Notes under the pieces: generated by a model
Database searches by the model: none
What the model was told of the DNA's origin: nothing
The model's input: only the letters and a program-made list of their open reading frames with translations
Assembly: GCF_002797535.1 (NCBI RefSeq)
Contig: NZ_PGFD01000002.1
Span: 620,001-684,000, forward strand
Source of the DNA: Chryseobacterium geocarposphaerae
GTDB lineage: Bacteria > Bacteroidota > Bacteroidia > Flavobacteriales > Weeksellaceae
Reading direction: 5' to 3'
Length of the DNA stretch: 64,000 bases
In this document: positions 6,592 through 15,069 of the stretch, piece by piece
Layout: each line of letters opens with the position of its first letter
How positions within the stretch are numbered: the first letter of the stretch is position 1
Translations under genes and position numbers: made by a program

Positions 6592-8007
6592 ATGGCTAAA
6601 GATGTTTTATATCTTAAGATCGCGAAATCTGTTACAGAGCAGATCAAAAGTGAAACTTTGCAATTCGGCGATAGGCTTCCTTCACTGAGAAGTGCTCAAA
6701 AACTGTATAATGTAAGCCTCAACACGGTAAAGCAGGCTTATATGGAACTTGAAAGCCGTTCTTTGGTAGAATCCCGTCCGAAATATGGCTATTTTGTGAG
6801 TCAGACCTCACAACGGAAACTGGCACTTCCTTCGGTTGCAAAAATAAAGGTTTCAGAATCTCAGAAAGCGCCGGAAGATCTTATTGATAAGGTTTTCGGA
6901 ACGATTGCCGGAACAGATGTTACCCAGTTTGCCCTGGGAATTCCCGGAAAAAGTTTCCTTCCGTTAGCCAAGCTGAAAAAATCGATGGTCAATGTTATTA
7001 AACGTAAAAATGACAGCGGAACAGATTATGAGCCGGTTCAGGGAAGTGAACATCTTCGTCGTGAAATTGCGAAATGGGCTTTGGTTTTGGAAGGAAAAAT
7101 TACGGAGGATGATCTTGTCATTACTTCAGGGGCTATGAACGCAGTGTATAACTGTCTTATGGCAGTGACTAAACCCGGAGATTGGGTGGCTGTGGAAAGT
7201 CCTGTTTATTTTGGGATTTTACAGGCGATTCAACTGTTGGGATTAAAGGTTGTGGAAATTCCGACGCATCCCGTTCTGGGAGTGGATCTGGAAGCGTTAG
7301 AAAAAGTGCTTCCGAAATTATCTGCATGCTGTTTTGTGACGAATTTTAATAACCCTTTAGGTTTTCAAATGCCGGATGAAAATAAAAAAGAACTGGTAAG
7401 GTTGATTACTGAATATAATGTTCCTTTGATTGAAGATGATATCTATGGGAACGTTTATTTTGGAGCAGAAAGACCAAAACCATGCAAATATTATGATGAA
7501 GCAGGGTTGGTTATGTGGATTGGCTCAGTAACTAAAGTTTTGGCTCCGGGTTACCGGATTGGCTGGGTTGCTCCGGGAAAATTCAAAGATAAAATTATTC
7601 GTCAGAAGCTGGTTCAGACCGTTTGCAGTCCTTCGTTGTATTCGGATGTGATTGCGGATTTTCTGGAACACGGCCGTTATGACCACCATCTGAGAACATT
7701 CAGAAAAAAATTATATTCCAATTATCTTCAGATCCAAAAATCGGTTGCAGCCTATTTTCCCGATAGCACAAAGGTTTCAGATCCGAAAGGAGGATTTATG
7801 CTCTGGCTTGAACTGGATAAAAGAATTTGTACGGAAGATCTGTATGATGAAGCTTTTAGCCAGAAGATCAATTTTGCTCCAGGAAGAATGTTTTCGCAGT
7901 ACAATCAGTATCAGAATTGTTTGCGCCTGAATTATGCCATGGAATGGACAGACCGTGTAGAAAGTGACCTGGAAAAACTGGGAAAAATGATAAAAAACAG
8001 ATTTTAA
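6592..8007 (+). CDS. MocR/PdxR-like regulator: GntR HTH fused to PLP aminotransferase
   Basis: A 471-residue fusion. Residues 1-75 form a GntR-type winged helix (AQKLYNVSLNTVKQAYMELESRSLV, with the SRPKYGYFV wing). Residues 95-471 form a fold-type I aminotransferase domain with N253-N254-P255, the EDDIYG block (D282/Y285) and the Schiff-base lysine K315 in SVTKVLAPGYRIGW. Such proteins sense pyridoxal phosphate or an amino-acid adduct through the aminotransferase domain and regulate vitamin B6, GABA or amino-acid genes. Some are still active aminotransferases. All key residues are kept, so both activities remain possible. A GNAT gene follows after 15 nt and an unknown gene precedes it, so a shared transcript is likely. 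Confidence 0.9.
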   Translation: MAKDVLYLKIAKSVTEQIKSETLQFGDRLPSLRSAQKLYNVSLNTVKQAYMELESRSLVESRPKYGYFVSQTSQRKLALPSVAKIKVSESQKAPEDLIDKVFGTIAGTDVTQFALGIPGKSFLPLAKLKKSMVNVIKRKNDSGTDYEPVQGSEHLRREIAKWALVLEGKITEDDLVITSGAMNAVYNCLMAVTKPGDWVAVESPVYFGILQAIQLLGLKVVEIPTHPVLGVDLEALEKVLPKLSACCFVTNFNNPLGFQMPDENKKELVRLITEYNVPLIEDDIYGNVYFGAERPKPCKYYDEAGLVMWIGSVTKVLAPGYRIGWVAPGKFKDKIIRQKLVQTVCSPSLYSDVIADFLEHGRYDHHLRTFRKKLYSNYLQIQKSVAAYFPDSTKVSDPKGGFMLWLELDKRICTEDLYDEAFSQKINFAPGRMFSQYNQYQNCLRLNYAMEWTDRVESDLEKLGKMIKNRF

Positions 8008-8022
8008 ATTAAATATAGAACA

Positions 8023-8508
8023 ATGGACGATAATAATAATCAAGTGAAAATTGTTGAATATGATCCGAAGTACCAACAGGATTTCAGGGATTTAAATGAA
8101 GAATGGATCAGTAAGTTTTTTAAAATGGAAGCGAGTGATTACAAAATGCTCGATAACCCCGAAGATTACATTATCAATAAAGGAGGGCATATTGTTTTTG
8201 CTCTTTTAAATGAAGAGGTTGTAGGAACCTGCGCACTGATAAAAACTTCTGATGAGCCATTGGCTTTTGAGCTGGCAAAAATGGCTGTAAGTCCGAAAGC
8301 CCAGGGGAAAAAGATTGGCTATTTAATTGGTAAAAAACTGATTGGTAAAGCTAAAGAATTGAAAGCAAAAGAAATTTTTCTTGAGACCAATTCTTCGCTG
8401 GTTCCCGCCATTAAACTTTATGAAAAATTAGGCTTTCAGCATATTACTGTTACCGATTCTCCTTATGAGCGTTGTGATACAAAAATGCTGCTGAAACTCG
8501 ATTTTTAG
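8023..8508 (+). CDS. GNAT-family N-acetyltransferase
   Basis: A 161-residue acetyl-CoA-dependent acetyltransferase. The acetyl-CoA loop is visible as AKMAVSPKAQGKKIGYLIGKKLI (Q/R-x-x-G-x-x motif at QGKKIG). The C-terminal IFLETNSSLVPAIKLYEKLGF block (motif B) is typical. The acceptor is unknown: small molecule, amino acid or protein. It follows the MocR-type regulator by 15 nt and ends at a terminator, so it may be a target or partner of that regulator. Confidence 0.88.
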   Translation: MDDNNNQVKIVEYDPKYQQDFRDLNEEWISKFFKMEASDYKMLDNPEDYIINKGGHIVFALLNEEVVGTCALIKTSDEPLAFELAKMAVSPKAQGKKIGYLIGKKLIGKAKELKAKEIFLETNSSLVPAIKLYEKLGFQHITVTDSPYERCDTKMLLKLDF

Positions 8509-8530
8509 ATATTTCAATTTTGTTAAAGAG

Positions 8531-8561
8531 AGAGCATGCTGATTTTTCAGTATGCTTTTTG
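8531..8561 (+). terminator. terminator after the GNAT gene
   Basis: AGCATGCTGA (8533-8542) pairs with TCAGTATGCT (8547-8556), including one G-U pair, and is followed by T5. Confidence 0.75.
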
Positions 8562-8613
8562 TTATAAATTTCTCGTCAATTTTCCATTTCTTCCAAAGCC
8601 AAAATAAATTTTC

Positions 8614-8621
8614 TATTTTTG
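8614..8621 (+). promoter_or_regulatory. -7 element of the two-component operon
   Basis: TATTTTTG matches TAnnTTTG, 20 nt before the ATG at 8641. This supports the ATG over an in-frame TTG at 8619, which lies inside the promoter. Confidence 0.6.
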
Positions 8622-8640
8622 TCTAATTCCTTATTTCAAA

Positions 8641-9347
8641 TGAAAAAAATTATCCTTATCGAAGACGAAACAAGTGTGGTGTCCTTTATAAAAAAAGGAC
8701 TTCAGGAAAATGGTTATGAAGTTTCTGTGGCTTTTGACGGACGTACCGGTGTACAGCTGGTTCAGGCAAGCGATTTCGATTTGGTGATTCTGGATATTAT
8801 GTTACCGGAAATGAACGGGCTTGATGTCTGTAAGGAAATCCGAAAAACCAATAAGCATGTCCCTATTTTATTTTTGACGGCGTTGGGAACATCGGAAAAT
8901 ATCGTACTTGGTTTAGAAAGTGGGGGAGATGATTATTTGGTTAAACCATTTAAATTCATTGAGTTAGTAGCACGTGTGAAGTCTTTGCTAAGACGAAGCA
9001 ATAATGGAAGCGTACCCGAGATTCCTGAGTATGAACCTGATAACGAACACATTTTTCAGTTTTCAGATTTGATCCTGAATGATTACACAAAGAAAGTTAC
9101 CCGTGGCGGTGAAGAGATTTCGCTCACATCAACAGAGTACAAATTATTGTTATATTTTTTAAATAACCCTGAAAAAGTAATTTCCAGAACCGAAGTTTTG
9201 GAAGCGGTTTGGGGAGTGAATTACGAATTGGGAACCAATGTTGTTGATGTTTACGTGAATTATCTGAGAAAAAAACTGGATAATCAAGAAGATAATAAAC
9301 TGATTCATACGGTTATAGGAATGGGTTATGTATTGAAAAAATCTTAA
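8641..9347 (+). CDS. OmpR/PhoB-family response regulator
   Basis: A two-component response regulator of 235 residues. The N-terminal receiver domain (1-120) has the acidic pair ED near residues 8-9, phospho-acceptor D52 in VILDIMLPEMNG, T/S80 in LFLT and K102 in LVKPF. The C-terminal winged-helix DNA-binding domain (about 135-235) contains LTSTEYKLLLYFLNNP and the ending VVDVYVNYLRKKLD...GMGYVLKK. It is followed after 3 nt by the cognate histidine kinase. The likely target is the phased TTAA array at 10829-10885 upstream of the next operon (inference from site layout). The start at 8641 was chosen because the family begins KKIILIEDE. Confidence 0.95.
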
Positions 9348-9350
9348 TGA

Positions 9351-10760
9351 ATGTTTAATAGAGTTGTCACAAATCAGACCAAAACGATGGTGCTTCTGAT
9401 GTTGGTATTCACTGCCATCATCTTGCTGTTCAGTGGTTTGGTGTATTTTTCTATTGTCAATTTTTCGCATCAGAGATTTTATGAATTATTGAAAATCAGG
9501 ACGACTACGATTGTTCAGATTGAAAAAAGTAAAGACGATCTCGACCTTCCTGAGAATTATATTTTAAACAGTTTAAATGATGAAGAGCTTCCGATGGAAC
9601 GCGATTATGTTTTTGCAATTCCTACGGACTCTAACTATAAGAAAATCTCGCAGGAAATTCATATTCCCGATTACTTTTTCAAGAATATTGCAAGAAATGG
9701 GGAAGCAAATTATAATGACAAGGAGTTCTACTACATCGGTCAGACTTTCAGGCACGATGACAAAAATTATATTGCGATAGCTTCTGCCAAAAATCATTAT
9801 GTGGTTTATTATTTGGGCTTTTTGAAAAGAACATTAATCACCTGTATCGTGCTTTCTTTGTTCTTTAGTATGATCTTTTCTTTTTATTTATCTAAAACAC
9901 TTTTCAAACCGATTTTAAAAATTACGGGAAAGGTAAAGGAAATAAGCTCGGAAAATCTTCATCTGCGTCTTGAGCCTCAGCCAGATAATAAAGAATTGAA
10001 TGAATTGGTGGAAACCTTTAATGATATGCTGAACCGTATCGAAACGTCTTTTGAAACTCAAAATCATCTGATCGGAAATGTTTCCCATGAGCTGAGAACA
10101 CCTCTTACGTCCATTATGGGGGAAGCGGATGTTGCGCTTTCGATCTCCAGAACCAATGATGAGTATAAGGAAACATTGGGAATTATTCTGGATGAAGCCG
10201 AAAAATTAGACAAAAAAATAAAAGCCTTATTAATGATCGCCCAGACCGGTTTTGACGGAAAGATTCAGAAAATGGATAAGGTAAGAATTGATCAGCTGCT
10301 TTGGGATGTCATTGAAACGCTGCGAAGAATCGATTCGAGAAACAATATCTATTTAGACATCAGTATGTTACCGGATAATCCCAAGAAATTAAAGGTTCAG
10401 GGTAACGAACAATTGCTTCATCTTGCCGTTACGAATATTATTCAAAACGGTTGTAAATATTCTAATTTCCAGCAGGTTAAAGTTTCGTTGGGAGCAACGG
10501 ATGCAGATGTCTATATTATTATAAAGGATAACGGAATCGGGATTCCTGAAGAGGAAATGAATAAAATTTATGATCCCTTTTTCCGGGCTTCCAATACCAA
10601 AAACTACGAGGGATACGGAATTGGCCTTCCTTTGGCAAGAAATATCGTGAGAATGCATCATGGCGAACTGATCGTAAGTTCTCATGAAAATCAAGGGACA
10701 ACAGTGCAACTGCGTTTTCCTAATTTCTACAGTACGCTGAAGGAAGAGAAGTTGGATTAA
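9351..10760 (+). CDS. HAMP-containing sensor histidine kinase
   Basis: A membrane-bound sensor kinase of 469 residues. TM1 is at about 12-35, a sensor region of about 120 residues faces outward, TM2 is at about 160-180 and a HAMP domain at about 180-235. HisKA follows with phospho-acceptor H246 (NVSHELRTPLTSI). The HATPase_c domain shows N, G1 (IKDNGIGIPEEE), F and G2 (GYGIGLPLAR) boxes. It phosphorylates the regulator encoded 3 nt upstream, and the tight spacing implies translational coupling. The stimulus is unknown. The start is the ATG at 9351; an overlapping ATG at 9347 stops after three codons. Confidence 0.95.
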   Translation: MFNRVVTNQTKTMVLLMLVFTAIILLFSGLVYFSIVNFSHQRFYELLKIRTTTIVQIEKSKDDLDLPENYILNSLNDEELPMERDYVFAIPTDSNYKKISQEIHIPDYFFKNIARNGEANYNDKEFYYIGQTFRHDDKNYIAIASAKNHYVVYYLGFLKRTLITCIVLSLFFSMIFSFYLSKTLFKPILKITGKVKEISSENLHLRLEPQPDNKELNELVETFNDMLNRIETSFETQNHLIGNVSHELRTPLTSIMGEADVALSISRTNDEYKETLGIILDEAEKLDKKIKALLMIAQTGFDGKIQKMDKVRIDQLLWDVIETLRRIDSRNNIYLDISMLPDNPKKLKVQGNEQLLHLAVTNIIQNGCKYSNFQQVKVSLGATDADVYIIIKDNGIGIPEEEMNKIYDPFFRASNTKNYEGYGIGLPLARNIVRMHHGELIVSSHENQGTTVQLRFPNFYSTLKEEKLD

Positions 10761-10828
10761 TGAGAGACTTCATATCTTGTCTAATAATCCCTGTTTAGCT
10801 GGAGTTCTGTTTAGTCAATTACTTCATA

Positions 10829-10925
10829 TTAAGATCTCTTAACAATTTTCTAATCTCATTTTAATCTCTTTAATTACATTTTAATTCCATTCCAAAGAGC
10901 TTCTAATTTGGTCGTTTTAGTTTTG
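10829..10925 (+). promoter_or_regulatory. phased TTAA(T) half-site array plus -7 box
   Basis: TTAA or CTAA pentamers recur at 10829, 10839, 10850, 10861, 10870 and 10881, with a further CTAAT at 10903. Steps are 10, 11, 11, 9, 11 and 22 bp, so all lie on one face of the helix. A -7 box TAGTTTTG is at 10918-10925, 41 nt before the ATG at 10966. Direct repeats on an approximately 11-bp step are how OmpR/PhoB-type regulators bind, and one is encoded just upstream. Confidence 0.6.
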
Positions 10926-10965
10926 TATCATCAAAAAAGATAATACGAACCTAAATCTTAAAAAT

Positions 10966-11454
10966 ATGACCAAATCAATTTTAATAGCCACAGATTATTC
11001 TCTAGAATCTTTAAATATATTAAAAGAGGTTCTGAAAGAAAAAAATGCTTCTGAAGATCAAGATCAATATACTGTTTTTTTGGTTTCAGGCTATGATATG
11101 GGAGATTCTATCCGCGATCTTCTCTTTAATACCAAAAGTACAATTTTTAATAAAATCAAACCGCAGGAGTTTAATGATGCTTATGAGATTATTAAAAATA
11201 AATATCCGCATCTGATTGATAAGATTATTTGTGATGTTTTTACAGGAAGCTTTCAGAGAACCTTCGATCAGTATATAAAAGCGGAACATATTGAGGAAGC
11301 TTATTATAGCTCATCCATAAAAAGCAAAGGAAAAGGAAAGTTTGATCTTATTCCTTATATCAAAAAATGTAAAAATCTTAAGTCTCGGGAAATGGCAATT
11401 GAAATCCATGAAAGACTTCCGGAAAGAGGAAGGCTGGCTGAGATTTTTGCCTAA
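10966..11454 (+). CDS. hypothetical protein with universal-stress-like N-terminus
   Basis: A soluble 162-residue protein. The start MTKSILIATDYSLESLNILKEVL follows the pattern of universal stress proteins (ILVxTDFSxxSxxAL), but the later ATP-binding G-2x-G-9x-G motif is not visible. The family is therefore uncertain. The rest is mixed alpha/beta with a basic middle (SSIKSKGKGKFDLIPYIKKCKNLKS). It is the first gene downstream of the phased TTAA array and is separated by 26 nt from a YoaK-family membrane protein. The two probably form the regulated operon of the upstream two-component system. Confidence 0.7.
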   Translation: MTKSILIATDYSLESLNILKEVLKEKNASEDQDQYTVFLVSGYDMGDSIRDLLFNTKSTIFNKIKPQEFNDAYEIIKNKYPHLIDKIICDVFTGSFQRTFDQYIKAEHIEEAYYSSSIKSKGKGKFDLIPYIKKCKNLKSREMAIEIHERLPERGRLAEIFA

Positions 11455-11480
11455 TTCTAATTTTCTAAAAAGATAATAAA

Positions 11481-12308
11481 ATGTTAAGAAATTATAGTAA
11501 CAGCAGAACGTTGGGAGATAATATAAAACTGGGAACGCTGACTGCCTTTACAGCAGGAACTATAAACATTGCTTCTCTATTGATATTTCTCTCATTTACT
11601 TCAAATGTAACGGGACACTATGCTATTTTAGCAGCGGAAATAAGTAAAGGAAACTGGACACAGGTAGCGGTAGTTGGAGGATGGATTTTCCTGTTTTTCT
11701 TCGGAAGTTTTCTTTCTAATTTTATTGTGATCAACTTTAATAAAAAGAGTAAATATTTTGCTCATGCCATGCCTATTGTCTTAGAGATCGCATGTTTGCT
11801 ATTTGTTGGAATCTACGGACAGTTCTTCTACCTGAAAACATTGGAGGAAACCGAAGCTTTGGTAGCTTTAATGCTTTTTGCAACAGGGCTTCAGAACGGA
11901 TTAACGGCAAGTATTTCCAACTTTTCGGTGAAAACAACCCACCTTACCGGAACCACTACCGACCTTGGAATTCTGTTTTCCATGTTTACCCAAAAAAAAT
12001 ACAGAAAGAATCCCGAGCTTACGGCAAGAGCTAAACTGTTGATGAGCATTATGCTGGCTTATGTTTTGGGAGCTGTGTTTTCCGGACTTACGTATTACTA
12101 TCTTGAATTTAGAGTGTTTTATGTGATAAGCTTCTGTCTTCTTATTGTAATTGGTTATGATGCCTATAAAATTCATGTAAGACATTTTAATACAAAATAC
12201 AGATATTCAAAGATCTATAAGAGACCGAATCTGTTGGCGTATTTATACGATAAGATCCATGGGATTCCTAAGAGAAAAGAAAAAAGAAAGTTCGTTTTTG
12301 AAGACTGA
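11481..12308 (+). CDS. YoaK family (DUF1275) membrane protein
   Basis: A 275-residue protein with about six membrane helices (for example TLTAFTAGTINIASLLIFLSF, VVGGWIFLFFFGSF, MLAYVLGAVFSGLTYYYLEF). The segments FTAGTINIASL, GLQNGLTASISNFSVKTTHLTGTTTDLG and the C-terminal hydrophobic pair are characteristic of DUF1275. The molecular function of the family is not established; it is often found near stress or redox genes. The C-terminus is basic and cytoplasmic (PKRKEKRKFVFED). It is the second gene of the putative regulated operon. A weak hairpin (ACATATCA/TGATATGT, 12437-12467) lies downstream without a T-run. Confidence 0.87.
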   Translation: MLRNYSNSRTLGDNIKLGTLTAFTAGTINIASLLIFLSFTSNVTGHYAILAAEISKGNWTQVAVVGGWIFLFFFGSFLSNFIVINFNKKSKYFAHAMPIVLEIACLLFVGIYGQFFYLKTLEETEALVALMLFATGLQNGLTASISNFSVKTTHLTGTTTDLGILFSMFTQKKYRKNPELTARAKLLMSIMLAYVLGAVFSGLTYYYLEFRVFYVISFCLLIVIGYDAYKIHVRHFNTKYRYSKIYKRPNLLAYLYDKIHGIPKRKEKRKFVFED

Positions 12309-12522
12309 TATTAGAAAAATAAAAATACTTCAGTATTAATTTTGTGTAAACTAGCTGTGAATCAATCCTCTAATTGTATAATGCGATTAGGGGATTGTAC
12401 TTTTAAGAAAACATGATTGTATTGCCAATTTGACTGACATATCAGCCTGGCTAGGTTGTTGATATGTTAATAATTAAATTTTAATTCGCGGATAGAAAGT
12501 TTTTATTCCCGTTTTCATTACC

Positions 12523-12530
12523 TATTTTTG
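12523..12530 (+). promoter_or_regulatory. -7 element of mutL
   Basis: TATTTTTG matches TAnnTTTG, 20 nt upstream of the ATG at 12551. The rest of the 240-nt gap (12309-12550) holds only the hairpin at 12437-12467 and AT-rich sequence. Confidence 0.55.
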
Positions 12531-12550
12531 TAAGTTGATTTACATTTTTT

Positions 12551-14344
12551 ATGTCAGATATTATTCAGCTTTTACCGGATCATGTGGCCAATCAAATTGC
12601 GGCAGGAGAAGTCGTGCAGCGACCGGCGTCTATTGTGAAAGAACTTTTGGAAAATGCAATAGATGCAGATGCCACTAAAGTGGAATTGATTATAAGAGAT
12701 GCTGGGAAAAACCTTATTCAGGTGGTGGATGATGGAAAAGGAATGTCTGAAACTGATGCAAGAATGGCTTTTGAAAGACATGCAACTTCAAAGATCAGAG
12801 GAACGGAAGATATTTTTAAAATTGCGACCAAAGGTTTCAGAGGTGAGGCTTTGGCTTCTATTGCGGCCGTTTCCCAGGTTGAACTGAGAACCAAACAAAA
12901 AGATGCAACGATTGGAACCAACATTTACATCGAAGGAGGTGTTTTCCAATTCCAGGACCCCATACAAACCGCAGACGGATCTAACTTTTTAGTGAAGAAT
13001 CTATTCTATAACGTTCCGGCAAGAAGAAAATTCCTGAAAAATAATAATATAGAATTCAGACACGTCATCGACGAATTTCAAAGAGTTGCGCTGGCTCATG
13101 AAAACCTGGAATTTTCCTTATTTCATGATGATGAAGCTGTTTTCAGACTGAGAAAAGGAAGTCAGATGCAGCGTATTGTGGATATCTTCGGAAGAAAGCT
13201 TCAGCCACAACTGATCCCGATTAAAGAAGATATTATCTGGTGCAAACTTCACGGGTTCGTTGCAAAACCGGAGGGGGCCAAAAAAACAAGGGGCGAACAG
13301 TTTCTTTTCGTTAACGGAAGATATTTTAAAAGCCCATATTTCAATAAAGCTGTTCAGGAAGCATTTGAAGGACTGCTTTTACCGGGATATATTCCAACGT
13401 TTTTCCTTTTCTTAGAGCTTGATCCTGAGAAAATAGATGTCAATATCCACCCACAGAAAACAGAAGTAAAGTTTGAAGACGAACATCTTATTTTTGCTTT
13501 ATTGCGTTCAACAATTAAGAGATCGCTGGGAATTTATAATGTAGCTCCGAGTCTTGATTTTGAGAAAGATCCGCAACTCGATGAAATGCTGCAAAAAACG
13601 TTTCCAAGTAAAAGTAACAGTGGAGGAGGAAGTGGATTTATTAAAATGCCGGAGATCATTGTAGATAAGGACTACAATCCTTTTTTGGAAGAAAGGGGTG
13701 CGATAAAGCAGGCTGAAATTCAGAATCTGGCAGAAATGTATCATCAGAATATCGCTGCAGAGCCATCGAAAATCAATCTGTTTGAAGATGAGGATTTTGA
13801 TGAGGATCTGATGAGACTGCCCAACGGATACTGGCTTTTCAATAAAGGAGACAGAACGCTGATGCTGGATTTGGGAAGAATGCATAGATTAATGGTTTCG
13901 GAAAACAATAAATCCGACAAAAAAGGATCTTCTCTTAGTCATGCCCTTCTTTTTTCTCTGGAATATCATATGAACGAGATTGAGAAAAATAAATATAAAT
14001 CTATAAAAAAATACCTTCCGGAACTTGGATTTGAAATGAGTATTGCTCATGAAAATGTACTGAGAATAGATGCCGTTCCCGAAGGATTGAAAGAAACCCA
14101 GGTAATGAAGTTTCTGGAAAATCTTTTTGATATTCTTGAATATAAAACGGAAGAAGAATTTATGCAGTTTTATCAGAACCAATGGAATAAAATGCAGTCT
14201 AAATCCCGTTTCGATTTCATTTATAAAAAAGATGCAGAACAACTTATCAGAGACTTTACAGCATTAGGTTTCCCGGAATTTCTTCCCAATGGGAAAAGAT
14301 GTTTCTATGAAATTCCGTTTAATGATTTTAAAAACAAATTTTAA
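12551..14344 (+). CDS. mutL: DNA mismatch repair protein MutL
   Basis: MutL couples mismatch recognition by MutS to strand incision and removal. The N-terminal GHKL ATPase (1-335) is complete: VKELLENAIDADA, VDDGKGMSE, ATSKI, GFRGEALASIA and the FVNGRY/IDVNIHPQKTEVKF block of the S5-like domain. A linker covers about 340-400 and the C-terminal dimerisation domain about 415-597. The C-terminal domain lacks a recognisable DQHA-x2-E-x4-E endonuclease motif (the corresponding segment reads MLDLGRMHRLMVSE), and the usual CPHGRP motif reads LPNGKR. This MutL may therefore not be an endonuclease. The rhomboid gene starts 2 nt after the stop. Confidence 0.96.
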   Translation: MSDIIQLLPDHVANQIAAGEVVQRPASIVKELLENAIDADATKVELIIRDAGKNLIQVVDDGKGMSETDARMAFERHATSKIRGTEDIFKIATKGFRGEALASIAAVSQVELRTKQKDATIGTNIYIEGGVFQFQDPIQTADGSNFLVKNLFYNVPARRKFLKNNNIEFRHVIDEFQRVALAHENLEFSLFHDDEAVFRLRKGSQMQRIVDIFGRKLQPQLIPIKEDIIWCKLHGFVAKPEGAKKTRGEQFLFVNGRYFKSPYFNKAVQEAFEGLLLPGYIPTFFLFLELDPEKIDVNIHPQKTEVKFEDEHLIFALLRSTIKRSLGIYNVAPSLDFEKDPQLDEMLQKTFPSKSNSGGGSGFIKMPEIIVDKDYNPFLEERGAIKQAEIQNLAEMYHQNIAAEPSKINLFEDEDFDEDLMRLPNGYWLFNKGDRTLMLDLGRMHRLMVSENNKSDKKGSSLSHALLFSLEYHMNEIEKNKYKSIKKYLPELGFEMSIAHENVLRIDAVPEGLKETQVMKFLENLFDILEYKTEEEFMQFYQNQWNKMQSKSRFDFIYKKDAEQLIRDFTALGFPEFLPNGKRCFYEIPFNDFKNKF

Positions 14345-14346
14345 AA

Positions 14347-15060
14347 ATGTTTAATAACATACCACCGATTACCAGGAATATTATTATTATAAATGTTATA
14401 GTATTTATTGCTGTATTTTTTTTGCCACAGTTAAATGACTTACTTTCCGCATATTATCCTTTTTCTCCAGAATTTAAATCATGGCAGATTATTACCCATA
14501 TGTTTATGCATGGAAATCTGATACATATTTTATTTAATATGTTGACTCTTTATAGCTTCGGACCTATTTTGGAATACAGACTGGGAGATAAAAAGTATTT
14601 ACTTCTTTACTTTTTAAGCGGTTTAGGAGCTTTTTTCCTATATAATCTTTGGAATTTTATTGAAGTTCAGCAATTAGTTTCAGAACTTCAATCGATGAAT
14701 ATTGATGCAAAAGATTTTTTGAATTCATTGATAGACAATCCGGATAAAGTATTAATTCATAATGAGGCGGAACAAAATTTGGCAGGAATTTATTTTGGAA
14801 GAATGGTAGGAGCCTCCGGAGCAATTTTCGGAGTTATTGCTGCTTTCGCAACATTATACCCTGAAGCAAAAATTGGAATCATGTTTATTCCGGTTCCTAT
14901 GAAAGTAAAATATGTGATTCCTATCGTTATTGTGATCTCGATTTATTTAGGCGTTTCAGGAAACGGAGGAGGAATTGCTCATCTTGCTCACGTTGGAGGA
15001 GCTTTGGTAGGATGGATTTTAGCCAGAATCTGGAAGAAACATTTATATAGATTTAATTAA
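14347..15060 (+). CDS. rhomboid-family intramembrane serine protease
   Basis: A polytopic membrane protein of 237 residues. The rhomboid hallmarks are present: HMFMHGNLIHILFNM (residues 51-65, with the conserved HxxxHGNxxHxxxN), GASGAIFG with catalytic Ser157, and AHLAHVGGALVGW with catalytic His215. Rhomboids cut substrate proteins within or beside membrane helices. An insertion of about 50 polar residues (105-150) separates two helices, as in other Bacteroidota members. It follows mutL by 2 nt and precedes an EEP-family gene by 9 nt, so all are in one transcript. Confidence 0.93.
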   Translation: MFNNIPPITRNIIIINVIVFIAVFFLPQLNDLLSAYYPFSPEFKSWQIITHMFMHGNLIHILFNMLTLYSFGPILEYRLGDKKYLLLYFLSGLGAFFLYNLWNFIEVQQLVSELQSMNIDAKDFLNSLIDNPDKVLIHNEAEQNLAGIYFGRMVGASGAIFGVIAAFATLYPEAKIGIMFIPVPMKVKYVIPIVIVISIYLGVSGNGGGIAHLAHVGGALVGWILARIWKKHLYRFN

Positions 15061-15069
15061 AATCATTCT

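Noticed and set aside
8619..8640. TTG start for the OmpR-type regulator
   Set aside because: It lies inside the -7 box TATTTTTG; the ATG at 8641 gives the standard receiver start.
12437..12467. Terminator after the YoaK-family gene
   Set aside because: ACATATCA/TGATATGT forms a stem, but the loop is 15 nt and no T-run follows.
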